Shown: one piece after another, positions 23,240-31,578 of the stretch
How positions within the stretch are numbered: the first letter of the stretch is position 1
Layout of the letters: each line of letters begins with the position of its first letter
From: Candidatus Schekmanbacteria bacterium
GTDB lineage: Bacteria > SZUA-182
Direction of reading: 5' to 3'
Assembly (NCBI GenBank): GCA_016235675.1
Contig: JACRJN010000187.1
Location: 1-40,659, forward strand
Length of the DNA stretch: 40,659 bases
The notes under the pieces: generated by a model
What the model was told of the DNA's origin: nothing
Database searches by the model: none
The model's input: the letters and a program-made list of their open reading frames with translations, nothing else
Position numbers and translations under genes: made by a program

Positions 23240-24481
23240 TTAAGGTTCAATCTTCATCCCTTTTGGGATAACAACAATGCCGCCCTCCGAAACAGTATAT
23301 TTCTTGCTGTCTTCTTCCAGATCGAAGCCGATCTTAGTGCCTGGCGGAATTCTTACCTCTTTATCTATTATAGCATTTTTTATCATTGCATGCCGACCGA
23401 TTTCCACCTCTTCAAAAATCACGGATTTATAGACAAAACTATAGCTGTTGATGCGCACATCTGGAGAGAGCACGGAATTTTGCACCCGCCCGCCGCTGAT
23501 AATGCAGCCGTGGGAGATGACCGAATCCAGCGCCACTCCCATCCGGCGCGGTTCCTCAACGCTTTCATCTTCCTGGGCGAAAACCGTTTTGGAGGGGGGG
23601 TATTGCCCCTGATAAGTGCGAATCGGCCAATTCTGGTCATACAGGTTAAAGACAGGGCTGACCGATACCAAATCCATATTGGCTTCCCAGTAGGAATCGA
23701 TAGTTCCTACATCACGCCAATACTTGGCCTCGTTCTTATTTTCATCTTTAAAATTATAGGCGTAAACCCGATAATTATGTTTTATCATAGCGGGGATAAT
23801 GTTTTTCCCGAAGTCGTGTTCGGTGGTGCGCAAAGCGTCATCCTGCAAGACATCGGACAATGTTTCGGTATTGAAGATATAAATCCCCATAGAGGCAAAA
23901 CAATAATCTTTATTAAAAGGCAGCGGCTTGGGATCGGCGGGCTTTTCCGTAAAATCCAGAATATGATATTTCTCATCAACCTCAAATATGCCGAAATGGG
24001 AACCCTGCTTACGCGGTATTTCAATAGATGCAATAGTTAGTTGGGCGTTCCGCTCATGATGGTATTGCAACATATCGGCATAATTCATCTTATAAACATG
24101 GTCACCGGAAAGTATTAAAATATGATCGGGTTTTTCTGCATGGATGGTATAAAAATTCTGATAGATGGCATCGGCTGTACCCTGATACCATTTATCACCG
24201 ATGCGCTGCTGCGGATGCAGCGAGGTTATAAATTCCCCCAGTTCGGAATTAAAAATATGCCAGCCCAGGCGCATGTGCCGGTCTAAGGAAAGGCATTTAT
24301 ATTGCGGCAAAATCAAGATCTTGCGCAAATTGGAATTAACGCAATTACTTAAGGTAAAATCGATTAAGCGATATATCCCGCCGAAGGGTACCGCCGGTTT
24401 AGCCCGATCACGGGTCAGAGGATATAAGCGTTTGCCTTCTCCACCTGCCATAATAATGGCTAACGTTTTTCTCATGAGCAT
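23240..24481 (-). CDS. glgC: Glucose-1-phosphate adenylyltransferase
   Basis: GlgC makes ADP-glucose from ATP and glucose-1-phosphate, the committed step of bacterial glycogen synthesis. The 413-residue protein has the family length. [25 protein letters not shown] is the nucleotide and effector region, [14 protein letters not shown] and [11 protein letters not shown] the active-site signatures, EKPADPKP the glucose-phosphate site, and a C-terminal left-handed beta-helix ([19 protein letters not shown]) the allosteric domain. AAGGA precedes the first of two close ATGs (24481 and 24475). It heads a probable operon with the coiled-coil and nitroreductase genes; no glgA or glgB is in view. Confidence 0.97.
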   Translation of the reverse strand: MLMRKTLAIIMAGGEGKRLYPLTRDRAKPAVPFGGIYRLIDFTLSNCVNSNLRKILILPQYKCLSLDRHMRLGWHIFNSELGEFITSLHPQQRIGDKWYQGTADAIYQNFYTIHAEKPDHILILSGDHVYKMNYADMLQYHHERNAQLTIASIEIPRKQGSHFGIFEVDEKYHILDFTEKPADPKPLPFNKDYCFASMGIYIFNTETLSDVLQDDALRTTEHDFGKNIIPAMIKHNYRVYAYNFKDENKNEAKYWRDVGTIDSYWEANMDLVSVSPVFNLYDQNWPIRTYQGQYPPSKTVFAQEDESVEEPRRMGVALDSVISHGCIISGGRVQNSVLSPDVRINSYSFVYKSVIFEEVEIGRHAMIKNAIIDKEVRIPPGTKIGFDLEEDSKKYTVSEGGIVVIPKGMKIEP

Positions 24482-24504
24482 GAGGTCTTTCCTTAATGCG
24501 GGTG

Positions 24505-24632
24505 TTATACCATTTTCCAGTTGTCATTCCCGAATGGTGTTATCGGGAATCTGCTTTTAACTGTTTGAAAAACCATATCCCCGATAAAGGCATTCGGGGA
24601 TGACAATTGTGTCGTATCAACTAAAAATGATC
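24505..24632. mobile_element. MITE-like element C, copy 1, with nested TTGTCATTCCCGAATG palindrome
   Basis: Outer arms resemble TATACCATTTTCCAGTTG and its inverse; inside, TTGTCATTCCCGAATG (24521) faces CATTCGGGGATGACAA (ending 24607). A related element is at 31409-31521, and the inner palindrome resembles the ends of the GIY-YIG cassette. Confidence 0.7.
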
Positions 24633-24649
24633 TTAGGGAAAAAACCTAT

Positions 24650-25015
24650 TTATTTTTTTTTACGATAATCGTCGATAGCTGACTGCAAGGCCTGCTCAGC
24701 CAGGACCGAGCAGTGCATCTTTACCGGCGGCAGACCGTCCAAAGCCTGCGCCACCATTTCATTGGAGATGGTCAAAGCTTCTTCCAGGGTCTTGCCCTTC
24801 ACCATTTCCGTTACCATAGAACTGGTGGCGATGGCTGCCCCGCAGCCGAAGGTCTGGAATTTGGCGTCCACGATGCGGTTATCCTCTACCTTGATAAACA
24901 GCTTCATCATATCCCCGCACTGAGGGTTGCCGACTTCTCCGACACCGCTGGGGTTTTCGATTTCACCCACGTTACGCGGGTTACGAAAATGTTCCATGAC
25001 TTTAGGGCTGTACAT
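24650..25015 (-). CDS. iscU: Fe-S cluster scaffold IscU/NifU N-terminal type
   Basis: The 121-residue protein carries the three scaffold cysteines in their usual contexts: GNPQCGD, FGCGAAIATSS and KMHCSVLAE, beginning MYSPKVMEHFRNPRNVG as in the clostridial and epsilonproteobacterial NifU/IscU group. Clusters are built here with sulfur from a cysteine desulfurase and then handed to apoproteins. AAGGAG lies 8 nt before the ATG. No desulfurase or regulator gene is adjacent; the next gene upstream is a Cys-rich sulfurtransferase-like protein, a likely customer. Confidence 0.95.
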   Translation of the reverse strand: MYSPKVMEHFRNPRNVGEIENPSGVGEVGNPQCGDMMKLFIKVEDNRIVDAKFQTFGCGAAIATSSMVTEMVKGKTLEEALTISNEMVAQALDGLPPVKMHCSVLAEQALQSAIDDYRKKK

Positions 25016-25100
25016 TCGATTAACTCCTTGTTATATTTATTATATAATCCCTTGTTTTTTAGCAGCCATAATCTCGTTATGAATATTGTGAACAGTTAAT

Positions 25101-25204
25101 GTAGGGTGGGCTGTGCCCACCATTTTAAACTATTCTCTATTTAAATTATGCCGCTCATAAATAATGTAATGCCGATCAAATCTGGTGGGCAAAGCCCACC
25201 CTAC
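25101..25204. repeat. Long inverted-repeat element, GTAGGGTGGGC family, copy 3
   Basis: GTAGGGTGGGC-hairpin to GCCCACCCTAC in head-to-head form, with a spacer (TCATAAATAATGTAATGCCG) related to copies at 3780 and 10111. Both ends are intact. Confidence 0.85.
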
Positions 25205-25242
25205 ATTAATATATGATACAACCCGTTGTTCTATAAACATTT

Positions 25243-26238
25243 TTAAATCCGACACTGAGCGATAACCTCATCACCGCCCGGCGCTACGGTTATCTCCTGG
25301 GCATGGTTTTCGCTGAAGCGATTATATTTTACCAGAAGCCGATCGCAGTTTTTCCCGTCGCTGTAACGGGCGGTGATGGAGGCCGCTGGAGTTATGGCGG
25401 CTTGAGCTTCCCCGCGCAACAACGCCAGCGGGCCGGGGTGATCGACTACGGTAAACAGCAAATCGCCCGGATTGGCTAACTGCATGATTTTGGTGTTTTC
25501 GGCTTCATCCCGTCCGACGATTAATTTGGCTTGGGGATTTAGCCGGAAATGACGCCCCACTTTGAGCATTTGCATGTCCCGATTGCTCACCTTATCGCTA
25601 TGATTGAACAAATCCCGGAGTTTTATAGCAAATTGCTGATCGGTTAACAAGCAGCCTCCGGCGGGACAGGGATAATCGTTGATCCCCAATTCCTCGGCCA
25701 TAGCCATCTGAGGTTTGCGGGTGCGGCCCTGCATCTCCAGCAGCTTGCTTCTGTCCACCAGACCATTTTGTTCGGCGATGGTAGGCTCCAGCAATCTGGC
25801 TGATAAGGGGCGCAGCACCTGTCCGATCAAACCGGCTTCCTTTTCAATCAGGTTCATGGCTTGCTTATGTTGGGACATTGGTCGTTGTCCAAGCACCTCC
25901 CCGGTAAAGATAAAGGCCGCTTTCGTTTCATCCATATATTGTTTAGCCTTTTTATACAATAAGATACGGCAATCCAGGCAAGGATTCATATTCCTGCCAT
26001 AGCCGTGCTTGGGGTTGCGCACTATTTCCAGGTACTCGTCGCCGCCGTTGAAAACCTTCAACTCAATACCGAATTGCTCCGCTACATGCTTGGATTCACA
26101 GCGTCCCTGACTGTTGCAGTTACAGAAGGGGGTGACCATGTTGACGGCGGTAACGTTAATACCTTGATCGAGAATCAGCTTGACGGCCAAAGTGCTGTCC
26201 AGACCGCCGGACAATAAGGCGATAGCCTTTGTTTGCAT
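25243..26238 (-). CDS. PP-loop tRNA thiolation-like enzyme with C-terminal NFACT-R-like domain
   Basis: The 331-residue protein starts with the PP-loop ATP-pyrophosphatase motif LLSGGLDSTLA (residues 8-18). Conserved cysteines follow: CNCNSQGRC (~39-47), NPCLDCR (~86) and YPCPAGGC (~194). The N-terminal half resembles ThiI/MnmA-type adenylating sulfurtransferases that activate a tRNA base for sulfur insertion. The last 100 residues (KLIVGRDEAENTKIMQLA...) recall the NFACT-R RNA-binding domain found in this group. The Cys cluster could hold an Fe-S centre as in non-redox thiolases. It neighbours iscU on the same strand, consistent with sulfur delivery. The precise tRNA position is not known. 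Confidence 0.8.
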   Translation of the reverse strand: MQTKAIALLSGGLDSTLAVKLILDQGINVTAVNMVTPFCNCNSQGRCESKHVAEQFGIELKVFNGGDEYLEIVRNPKHGYGRNMNPCLDCRILLYKKAKQYMDETKAAFIFTGEVLGQRPMSQHKQAMNLIEKEAGLIGQVLRPLSARLLEPTIAEQNGLVDRSKLLEMQGRTRKPQMAMAEELGINDYPCPAGGCLLTDQQFAIKLRDLFNHSDKVSNRDMQMLKVGRHFRLNPQAKLIVGRDEAENTKIMQLANPGDLLFTVVDHPGPLALLRGEAQAAITPAASITARYSDGKNCDRLLVKYNRFSENHAQEITVAPGGDEVIAQCRI

Positions 26239-26260
26239 GATATTTCCTTAAATAATGAAC

Positions 26261-26339
26261 GTAGCGTTGGGGTTTATCCCCAACATGGCAGACATAGGGC
26301 TGTCCTATGTCGGAAGCAGGGGATAAACCCCTGCGCTAC
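26261..26339. repeat. REP/BIME-like element, GTAGCG...GGGGTTTATCCCC family
   Basis: GTAGCGTTGGGGTTTATCCC at the left and GGGGATAAACCCCTGCGCTAC at the right form the inverted pair, with an inner palindrome ACATAGGGCTGTCCTATGT. It ends 3 bp from the stop of the PocR-domain gene. Confidence 0.8.
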
Positions 26340-26341
26340 AT

Positions 26342-27367
26342 TTAATTCAGATTAGCCAGGGCTGCCGTCAATAACTCCTGAGCGTTTGCACCCCCGGATT
26401 GGTATTCCGACAAACCTATTTTAATTTCTAATTTTTGTCCCAAATCGACACTATAATTATGACTTTCGAAACTCTCTTTAAATCGCTGCACCGGAAGCGA
26501 TGCTGCTTCTTTATCAGTATAAGGCAAAATAACCCCAAAACGGTTACCGCTCAATCTGGCTATGGTTTCCGAACGCCGGGTATTATTTTGTAATAAGTTG
26601 GCCGTCTCTTGTAAAATTACATCACCGATCTGGTACCCTTGTTCTTGATTTATCGCCGCCAAATTTCCTATTTCCACTACCAGAAAACTTAAAGACTCAT
26701 GATAACGACTGGCGCGGGCGATTTCCTGCTCCAGACGCTGAATAAGATAATGGGGAGAAAAAACGCCGCTTATTTTATCGATGACGTTATCCGCGGCATT
26801 ATCGTAAATCCGGGAACGGATATGGTTTTCCATCTGAATTTGATGCTCTTGGCGCAAAAGATTATTAATAAAAGGCAGGGCTACATTTTGCATGATACGG
26901 GCGATTCCGCGTAATTCATCCTGAGGCATATTTTTGATTTTTTCAACGCTTTTCTTGTTTAGTTCAGTATCTATATGCAATTCTTCTAACAATTTCAGGG
27001 CTTGGTAAATGTCCTTTTTTTCTGCAAAAGCCGCGCCGCCCACAATTGCCCCTAAAATTTTCCCTTCATATTTTAAAGGCAGATAAAAATTGCTCAATCC
27101 GGCATGGCAGCAAAAAATATTGACATCCTCCGTTGAGGGAGTTAAAGCACATAACTGGGCGTAATTCTTACGACAAGAATTTAGTCCGTATTCTGTACTG
27201 TGAATCAAGTTACACAGAGGAAGGGTGGGTTCCTCCCCTACAACAACATTGCCTTCATTATCCAACAGACGCACATTTCCCCCGATTGACCGTTGAACCA
27301 GGGCTTCCAGCCTTTCCCATTCTCCCAGCATAAGCAGCAAATTAGCCGCAGGATTAAATTCCGCCAT
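26342..27367 (-). CDS. PocR-domain sensor with degenerate GGDEF domain
   Basis: Residues about 15-165 form a PocR-type sensory domain (LCNLIHSTEYGLNSCRKNY, then CCHAGLSNFYLPL and ILGAIVGGAAF). After a helical linker, residues about 205-340 form a GGDEF-like domain (LSFLVVEIGNLAAINQEQGY). The catalytic loop reads RLSGNRFGVILP where an active cyclase has RxGGDEF. It is therefore probably not a cyclase and may act as a c-di-GMP or GTP receptor or a protein-interaction module. AAGGAG lies 8 nt before the ATG at 27367; the track start at 27394 has none. A promoter is visible upstream. Ligand unknown; PocR domains are proposed to bind small hydrocarbon-type ligands. Confidence 0.85.
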   Translation of the reverse strand: MAEFNPAANLLLMLGEWERLEALVQRSIGGNVRLLDNEGNVVVGEEPTLPLCNLIHSTEYGLNSCRKNYAQLCALTPSTEDVNIFCCHAGLSNFYLPLKYEGKILGAIVGGAAFAEKKDIYQALKLLEELHIDTELNKKSVEKIKNMPQDELRGIARIMQNVALPFINNLLRQEHQIQMENHIRSRIYDNAADNVIDKISGVFSPHYLIQRLEQEIARASRYHESLSFLVVEIGNLAAINQEQGYQIGDVILQETANLLQNNTRRSETIARLSGNRFGVILPYTDKEAASLPVQRFKESFESHNYSVDLGQKLEIKIGLSEYQSGGANAQELLTAALANLN

Positions 27368-27423
27368 TTTATTTACTCCTTCACATAGCGTCAATTACCG
27401 ATTGGAATAAAGCCCCCCTCCTT

Positions 27424-27452
27424 AATCTAACAAAGTATTGCTTCACTGTCAA
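27424..27452 (-). promoter_or_regulatory. Sigma-70 promoter of the PocR/GGDEF gene
   Basis: Minus strand TTGACA, 17-bp spacer, TAGATT, about 57 bp upstream of the ATG at 27367. Confidence 0.65.
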
Positions 27453-27541
27453 TATAAACGCTCCTTTCTAATAGTTAAAAAAATCTTGAGCTATTGCAAG
27501 AAAAATGTTATTGTTCTGGTTCCATGGTTTTTCACCTGAAG

Positions 27542-27771
27542 GTAGCGCGGGGGTTTATCCCCAATGTTGTTGACTTAAGCTCCTTCTCCCCTTGGGAGAA
27601 GGTCGGGATGAGGGCACAAAAGCTTAAGAAATTTAATTATGGTACCCTCACCCTAGCCCTCTTCCAGAGGGAGAGGGGATGAGTTTTCATAGCCTGTAGA
27701 GCGGGGGTTTATCCCCCGCTTCCGGTGCAAGGTTCCTGCATCTGCATGTTGGGGATGAACCCCAATGCTAC
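27542..27771. repeat. Cluster of palindromic repeats upstream of the sugar nucleotidyltransferase
   Basis: GTAGCGCGGGGGTTTATCCCC (27542) runs into CAATGTTGTTGACTTAAG, a single end of the element seen complete at 32599-32726. Then follow a CTTCTCCC/GGGAGAAG hairpin, a CCCTCTTCCAGAGGG hairpin, and a GTAGAGCGGGGGTT...CAATGCTAC unit (27696-27771). No gene is seen between 27368 and 27967. Confidence 0.7.
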
Positions 27772-27824
27772 GTTGGGGTTTCTTCGCCGGGTTTATTTTA
27801 TTCCGAAAATAGGTGTTCCCATTT

Positions 27825-27900
27825 GTAGGGGCGAGGTCTCCTCGCCCTTGGTACAATTGGTGGAAACGGTACCAAAAGGGCGGGGAAACCCCGTCCCTAC
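27825..27900. repeat. REP/BIME-like element, GTAGGGGCGAGG family
   Basis: GTAG with GGGCGAGG/CCTCGCCC hairpin faces GGGCGGGG/CCCCGTCCCTAC. It is the same family as 22051-22132 and the outer layer of 32541-32742. Confidence 0.8.
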
Positions 27901-27967
27901 AATAAATTTTCATATTTTGTGGCGCCCCGAAGGGGCATGACCGTTTCGTATAAAAATGGAGTTTTAA

Positions 27968-29029
27968 ATGAAAGCTCTTGTTTTGAGCGGCGGAAAAGGA
28001 ACGCGCCTGAGGCCGCTGACTCATACCAGCGCCAAGCAGTTGGTGCCGATTGCCAACAAGTCAATCCTTTTCTACTGTTTGGAATCGATTAGTGAAGCGG
28101 GAATCAAAGACGTCGGAATCATCGTCGGAGATACCCACCAGGAAATCAAAGATGCGGTAAAGGATGGTTCTGTCTGGGGGTTGCAGATCACCTATATCAA
28201 ACAGGACGCCCCCCTGGGGATTGCTCATGCGGTGAAAATCGCCCAGGATTTTATCCAGGATGACGATTTTGTAGTTTTTCTTGGGGACAACCTGATTCGC
28301 GGCGGGATCAAGGGGTTTGTCAACGAATTCTCCGCCCGTAAAAGCAACTGCCAGATTCTTCTGGCCCAGGTCGCCCATCCGCAGGAATATGGGGTGGCCT
28401 ATTTGCAGGAGGGAAGGGTACTTAAGCTGGAAGAGAAGCCCAAAAATCCTAAGACCGATTTGGCTTTAGTCGGCGTCTACATGTTCGATTCCCATATTTT
28501 TGAAGCGGTTGGAGCTATTAAACCCTCCCGGCGCAATGAACTGGAAATTACCGATGCCATCCAATATCTTTTAGACGCTGGCTATCAGGTAAACTCTCAT
28601 ATTATTGATGGCTGGTGGAAGGATACCGGGAAGCTGGAGGATTTGCTGGAAGCAAATCGTCTGATGCTGGACAGCTTTACCGGTTCTATCCAGGGGGAGG
28701 TGGATTCCGATTCGCAAATCGAGGGGCGGGTGGTGATTCAAAAAGGGGCGAAGATCATCAACAGCCGCATCCGCGGCCCGGTGATTATCGGAGAAAATAC
28801 TCAGATTATAAACTCTTATATCGGGCCTTTTACTTCCATAAATTATAATGTAAAAATAGAAAACAGTGAAATCGAGCACAGCGTGATCTTGGAAGAGAGC
28901 GCCATTATGGATATTCCCGCCAAAATAGCGGATACCTTAATCGGGAAAAATGTCCAAATCACCCGTTCCAATCACAAACCGCGTGCTTACCGTTTTATGT
29001 TGGGGGATAACAGTCAGGTTTGGCTTTAA
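27968..29029 (+). CDS. Glucose-1-phosphate thymidylyltransferase (long, LbH-containing form)
   Basis: The 353-residue protein starts MKALVLSGGKGTRLRPLTHTSAKQLVP, the sugar-nucleotidyltransferase signature with GGxGTRLRPxT. It has LGDNLIRGGI for the metal site, EKPKNPKTDLALVGVYMF and GWWKDTGKLEDLLEANRL. The C-terminal part (about 245-350) is a left-handed beta-helix (VIIGENTQIINSYIGPFTSI), the longer architecture found in StrD/RfbA-like enzymes rather than the 290-residue RmlA. It makes dTDP-glucose for deoxysugar or surface polysaccharide synthesis. GGAG is 6 nt before the ATG. No rmlBCD genes follow, so the sugar made cannot be named. Confidence 0.92.
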   Translation: MKALVLSGGKGTRLRPLTHTSAKQLVPIANKSILFYCLESISEAGIKDVGIIVGDTHQEIKDAVKDGSVWGLQITYIKQDAPLGIAHAVKIAQDFIQDDDFVVFLGDNLIRGGIKGFVNEFSARKSNCQILLAQVAHPQEYGVAYLQEGRVLKLEEKPKNPKTDLALVGVYMFDSHIFEAVGAIKPSRRNELEITDAIQYLLDAGYQVNSHIIDGWWKDTGKLEDLLEANRLMLDSFTGSIQGEVDSDSQIEGRVVIQKGAKIINSRIRGPVIIGENTQIINSYIGPFTSINYNVKIENSEIEHSVILEESAIMDIPAKIADTLIGKNVQITRSNHKPRAYRFMLGDNSQVWL

Positions 29030-29051
29030 ACAACCGAATGATCAAAAAAAT

Positions 29052-29160
29052 GTAGTGCAGACCTTTAGGTCTGCCGCTTATTTTGGCAGCACAGGCTGGA
29101 AGCACATGACACAGGCAAGATGCCTGTGCTACCGGAGGCAGACCTAAAGGTCTGCGCTAC
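29052..29160. repeat. Nested REP element: GCAGACCT pair around a CACAGGC pair
   Basis: The outer pair is GTAGTGCAGACC-hairpin ... GCAGACC-hairpin-GCTAC. Inside at about 29085-29132 is a second inverted pair of the CACAGGC family ending TGTGCTACC. One family appears to have inserted into another. Confidence 0.75.
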
Positions 29161-29185
29161 AGGTCTAAAAGGAGGAACAGCAGAA

Positions 29186-30940
29186 ATGAAAAGGTGTTGC
29201 TGCTGGAAAAGCCGTTTATTTATATTGGTTTTTTCAGCGTGTTCTTTGTTGTGGAGTTATCAAAATGCTTTTGCGGGACAAGGCAAGGTAACCGGTATCA
29301 GCGGACGAACTATTGAAATAAATTTAGGCCGGGCGAACGGCTTGAACGAGGGTTCCCAATTGAAGGTAGTCCGCAATGTCGAGATAAAACGCGGCGATAC
29401 GGTTCTTAAGACCGAGCAACTGGTTATCGGAGAAGTTGAGATAGTAACCTTAGAGGAAAACAGCGCCGCGGTAAAGATGTTGCGCAGCTATCGTCCGATT
29501 CAGGCGGAAGATACTGTTTTAGCTCCTTCGGAAGCGCCCAAAACCGTGGTCAAAGCGGGGAAAAAGCCGGCTGCTCCTAAAGTGGAAGAAAAGCCTAAAC
29601 AAGTTGCTAAGGCTGAAGCTAAACCTAAAGCTGCTCCTGTATCTGAACCTCCGGTGCTAAAAGAAGATAAAATCACCCCCAAGCCGGAACTTAAACCGGA
29701 GCCGGTTGTCGCTCCTCCCGCTGAATCTCAAAAAGAAGAGGAAAAGGAAACTAAAGAAGAGGCTGAGGTTGAAGCGCAGCCAGCTTTGGCAGTTACCGGG
29801 AACCTGCCGGAATCCGCAGCAAAACTGCAAGTCAGGGTAAACGGTGAATTGGCCGTTACCTCTGATCCGGCCGACGCCGAGCTATATCTGGACGGCAAAC
29901 ATCTGGGCACGACCCCCAAGACCCTCTTTGATTTGGAGGCTAAAAAATATCAAATAAAGCTAGTTAAAGACCAATATTACCCCTGGTCAGGCGAGGCTCA
30001 GATTGTGGCCGGACAAACCAGGAAACTGGATGTCGATCTCAAAAGATTTGAAGGCAGTTTACAGGTCAATTCCATGCCTTCCGAGGCTGAAATTATCAGC
30101 GATGGCAGCCCCCTGGGAATGACTAATGCACAGGTCTGGCTAAAACCCGGCGAACACTCCCTATTGGTGAAAAAAACCGGTTATAAGACCTTGGAAAAGC
30201 AGGTTAATTTAACGGCGGGAAAACCGCAAACGCTCAATCTGGTGCTGGAACGGGTCGGGGTGGCGGAAATTGCCGATATGATTTTTATCCCCAAAGGGGA
30301 ATTCGGCATGGGCAGCGCCAACGGTTTATTACCTCACGAGTCGCCCAAACATGCGGTAAGTTTAGAGGGATTTTATATCGACAAGCACGAGGTGAGCAAT
30401 GCCCAATATGCCGGGTTTATGAAAGCCACCAGGCGCAATCCTCCCGCTTTCTGGCACGATAACGATTTGAATAAACCCGATCAGCCGGTAGTCGGCGTAT
30501 CCTGGAATGATGCGATGGCTTACGCTAAATGGACCGGCAAGCGTTTGCCCACCGAAGCCGAATGGGAAAAAGCCGCCCGCGGTTTCGATGGCCGCATCTA
30601 TCCCTGGGGGCACGACAAAAGCCGGGAACTGGCTAACGGCGCAGGCAAGGCCGACGGTTATTTGTTTACCGCTCCGGTCAGTTCACTAGCTGCGGGAGCT
30701 AGTCCGTATGGCGTATTGAATCTGGCGGGCAATGTCTGGGAATGGTGCGCCGATTGGTACGGCAAAAATTATTATGCCGACTCCCCGTCCGAGAATCCGC
30801 CCGGCCCGGCCTCCGGCAAGCTTAAGGTTTTACGCGGCGGAGCCTGGGATTCGGGAGACGACAGCCTGCGTACCACCAACCGTTACGCCGAACCTCCGGA
30901 TTTCTGGGGAAATAATGTTGGGTTTCGTTGCGCGAAGTAG
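29186..30940 (+). CDS. Exported PEGA-domain protein with C-terminal FGE-sulfatase (SUMF1-like) domain
   Basis: The 584-residue protein has a signal peptide (residues 1-30, ending QNAFA), a small beta domain (VTGISGRTIEINLGRANGLN), a long Lys/Pro/Glu linker (about 110-205), two PEGA domains (VTSDPADAELYLDGKHLGTT at ~235; VNSMPSEAEIISDGSPLGMT at ~300), and a SUMF1/FGE-type fold from about 370 (MIFIPKGEFGMGS, PVVGVSWNDAMAYAKWTGKR, NLAGNVWEWCADWYG, GFRCAK). PEGA domains usually attach exported proteins to surfaces. Such FGE-like domains often bind ligands without making formylglycine, and no sulfatase is nearby. AGGAGG before the ATG at 29186 fixes the start; the track start at 29120 lies in a repeat. 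Confidence 0.9.
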   Translation: MKRCCCWKSRLFILVFSACSLLWSYQNAFAGQGKVTGISGRTIEINLGRANGLNEGSQLKVVRNVEIKRGDTVLKTEQLVIGEVEIVTLEENSAAVKMLRSYRPIQAEDTVLAPSEAPKTVVKAGKKPAAPKVEEKPKQVAKAEAKPKAAPVSEPPVLKEDKITPKPELKPEPVVAPPAESQKEEEKETKEEAEVEAQPALAVTGNLPESAAKLQVRVNGELAVTSDPADAELYLDGKHLGTTPKTLFDLEAKKYQIKLVKDQYYPWSGEAQIVAGQTRKLDVDLKRFEGSLQVNSMPSEAEIISDGSPLGMTNAQVWLKPGEHSLLVKKTGYKTLEKQVNLTAGKPQTLNLVLERVGVAEIADMIFIPKGEFGMGSANGLLPHESPKHAVSLEGFYIDKHEVSNAQYAGFMKATRRNPPAFWHDNDLNKPDQPVVGVSWNDAMAYAKWTGKRLPTEAEWEKAARGFDGRIYPWGHDKSRELANGAGKADGYLFTAPVSSLAAGASPYGVLNLAGNVWEWCADWYGKNYYADSPSENPPGPASGKLKVLRGGAWDSGDDSLRTTNRYAEPPDFWGNNVGFRCAK

Positions 30941-31019
30941 GCAAGTTAGGGGAGATATTGTTTAATTCTCCCAATTGTCATTCCCGAATGCCGTTATCGG
31001 GAATCTGGTTTTTTAAATT

Positions 31020-31304
31020 ATGAAAAAGCTATATTTTGTTTATATCATGGCAAGTAAACAAAATGGCATACTTTATATTGGTATGACTTCAAACTTAGCA
31101 AAAAGGATTTATGAACATAAAAATGATTTAGCCGAAGGGTTTACAAGTAAATATCATATCCATAACCTCGTTTATTTTGAAGTAATAGAAGATGTAACCA
31201 GCGCTATATCAAGAGAAAAACAACTTAAGAAATGGAATAGAGCCTGGAAAATAGCTTTGATAGAAAAAACAATCCTGAATGGAAGGATTTATATCAAGAT
31301 ATAA
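31020..31304 (+). CDS. GIY-YIG endonuclease-domain protein
   Basis: The 94-residue single-domain protein of the UvrC-like/YhbQ group has FVYIMASKQNGILYIGMTSN, which contains the GIY-YIG strands and catalytic Tyr. LAKRIYEHKND gives the catalytic Arg/His helix, and SAISREKQLKKWNRAWK the downstream basic region including the usual Glu. These small nucleases cut DNA and are often repeat-associated. The ATG follows the left palindrome by about 12 bp and has no clear ribosome binding site. The gene is wholly inside an inverted-repeat-bounded segment. Confidence 0.92.
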   Translation: MKKLYFVYIMASKQNGILYIGMTSNLAKRIYEHKNDLAEGFTSKYHIHNLVYFEVIEDVTSAISREKQLKKWNRAWKIALIEKTILNGRIYIKI

Positions 31305-31408
31305 TAAGTTAGAATAGCTATTCCATTTTGTTTTAACCTTTGTGCCTCTCAACATGTCATCCCCGAATGTTGTTATCTCCGATAAAACCATTTGGGGACG
31401 GATATGGT

Positions 31409-31521
31409 GTTATATCATTTTCTAGTTGTCATTCCCGAATGGTGTTATCCCCGATAAAAACATTCTGGGATAAAGGCATTCGGGAATGACAGCGTGCCAT
31501 ATCAACTAGAAAATGATATTA
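31409..31521. mobile_element. MITE-like element C, copy 2
   Basis: ATATCATTTTCTAGTTG at the left and CAACTAGAAAATGATAT at the right enclose TTGTCATTCCCGAATGG...CATTCGGGAATGACA. It lies within the GIY-YIG cassette, downstream of the ORF. Confidence 0.75.
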
Positions 31522-31578
31522 ATTCCGAAAACAGGATTCCCGATAACGGCGTTCGGGAATGACAAGAAAAACAAATAT

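Larger units (their letters stand above)
30974..31563. mobile_element. Candidate GIY-YIG cassette bounded by inverted palindromes
   Basis: The left end (TTGTCATTCCCGAATGCCGT...) and the right end at about 31528-31563 (...GTTCGGGAATGACAA) match in inverted orientation over about 37 bp with few differences. Between them lie the GIY-YIG ORF, a partial palindrome (TGTCATCCCCGAATG, 31354) and a complete MITE C copy (31409-31521). Confidence 0.6.

Noticed and set aside
27653-28024. ORF 27653-28024 and similar ORFs 27494-27682 and 27725-27940
   Set aside because: They consist of translated palindromic repeats upstream of the nucleotidyltransferase.
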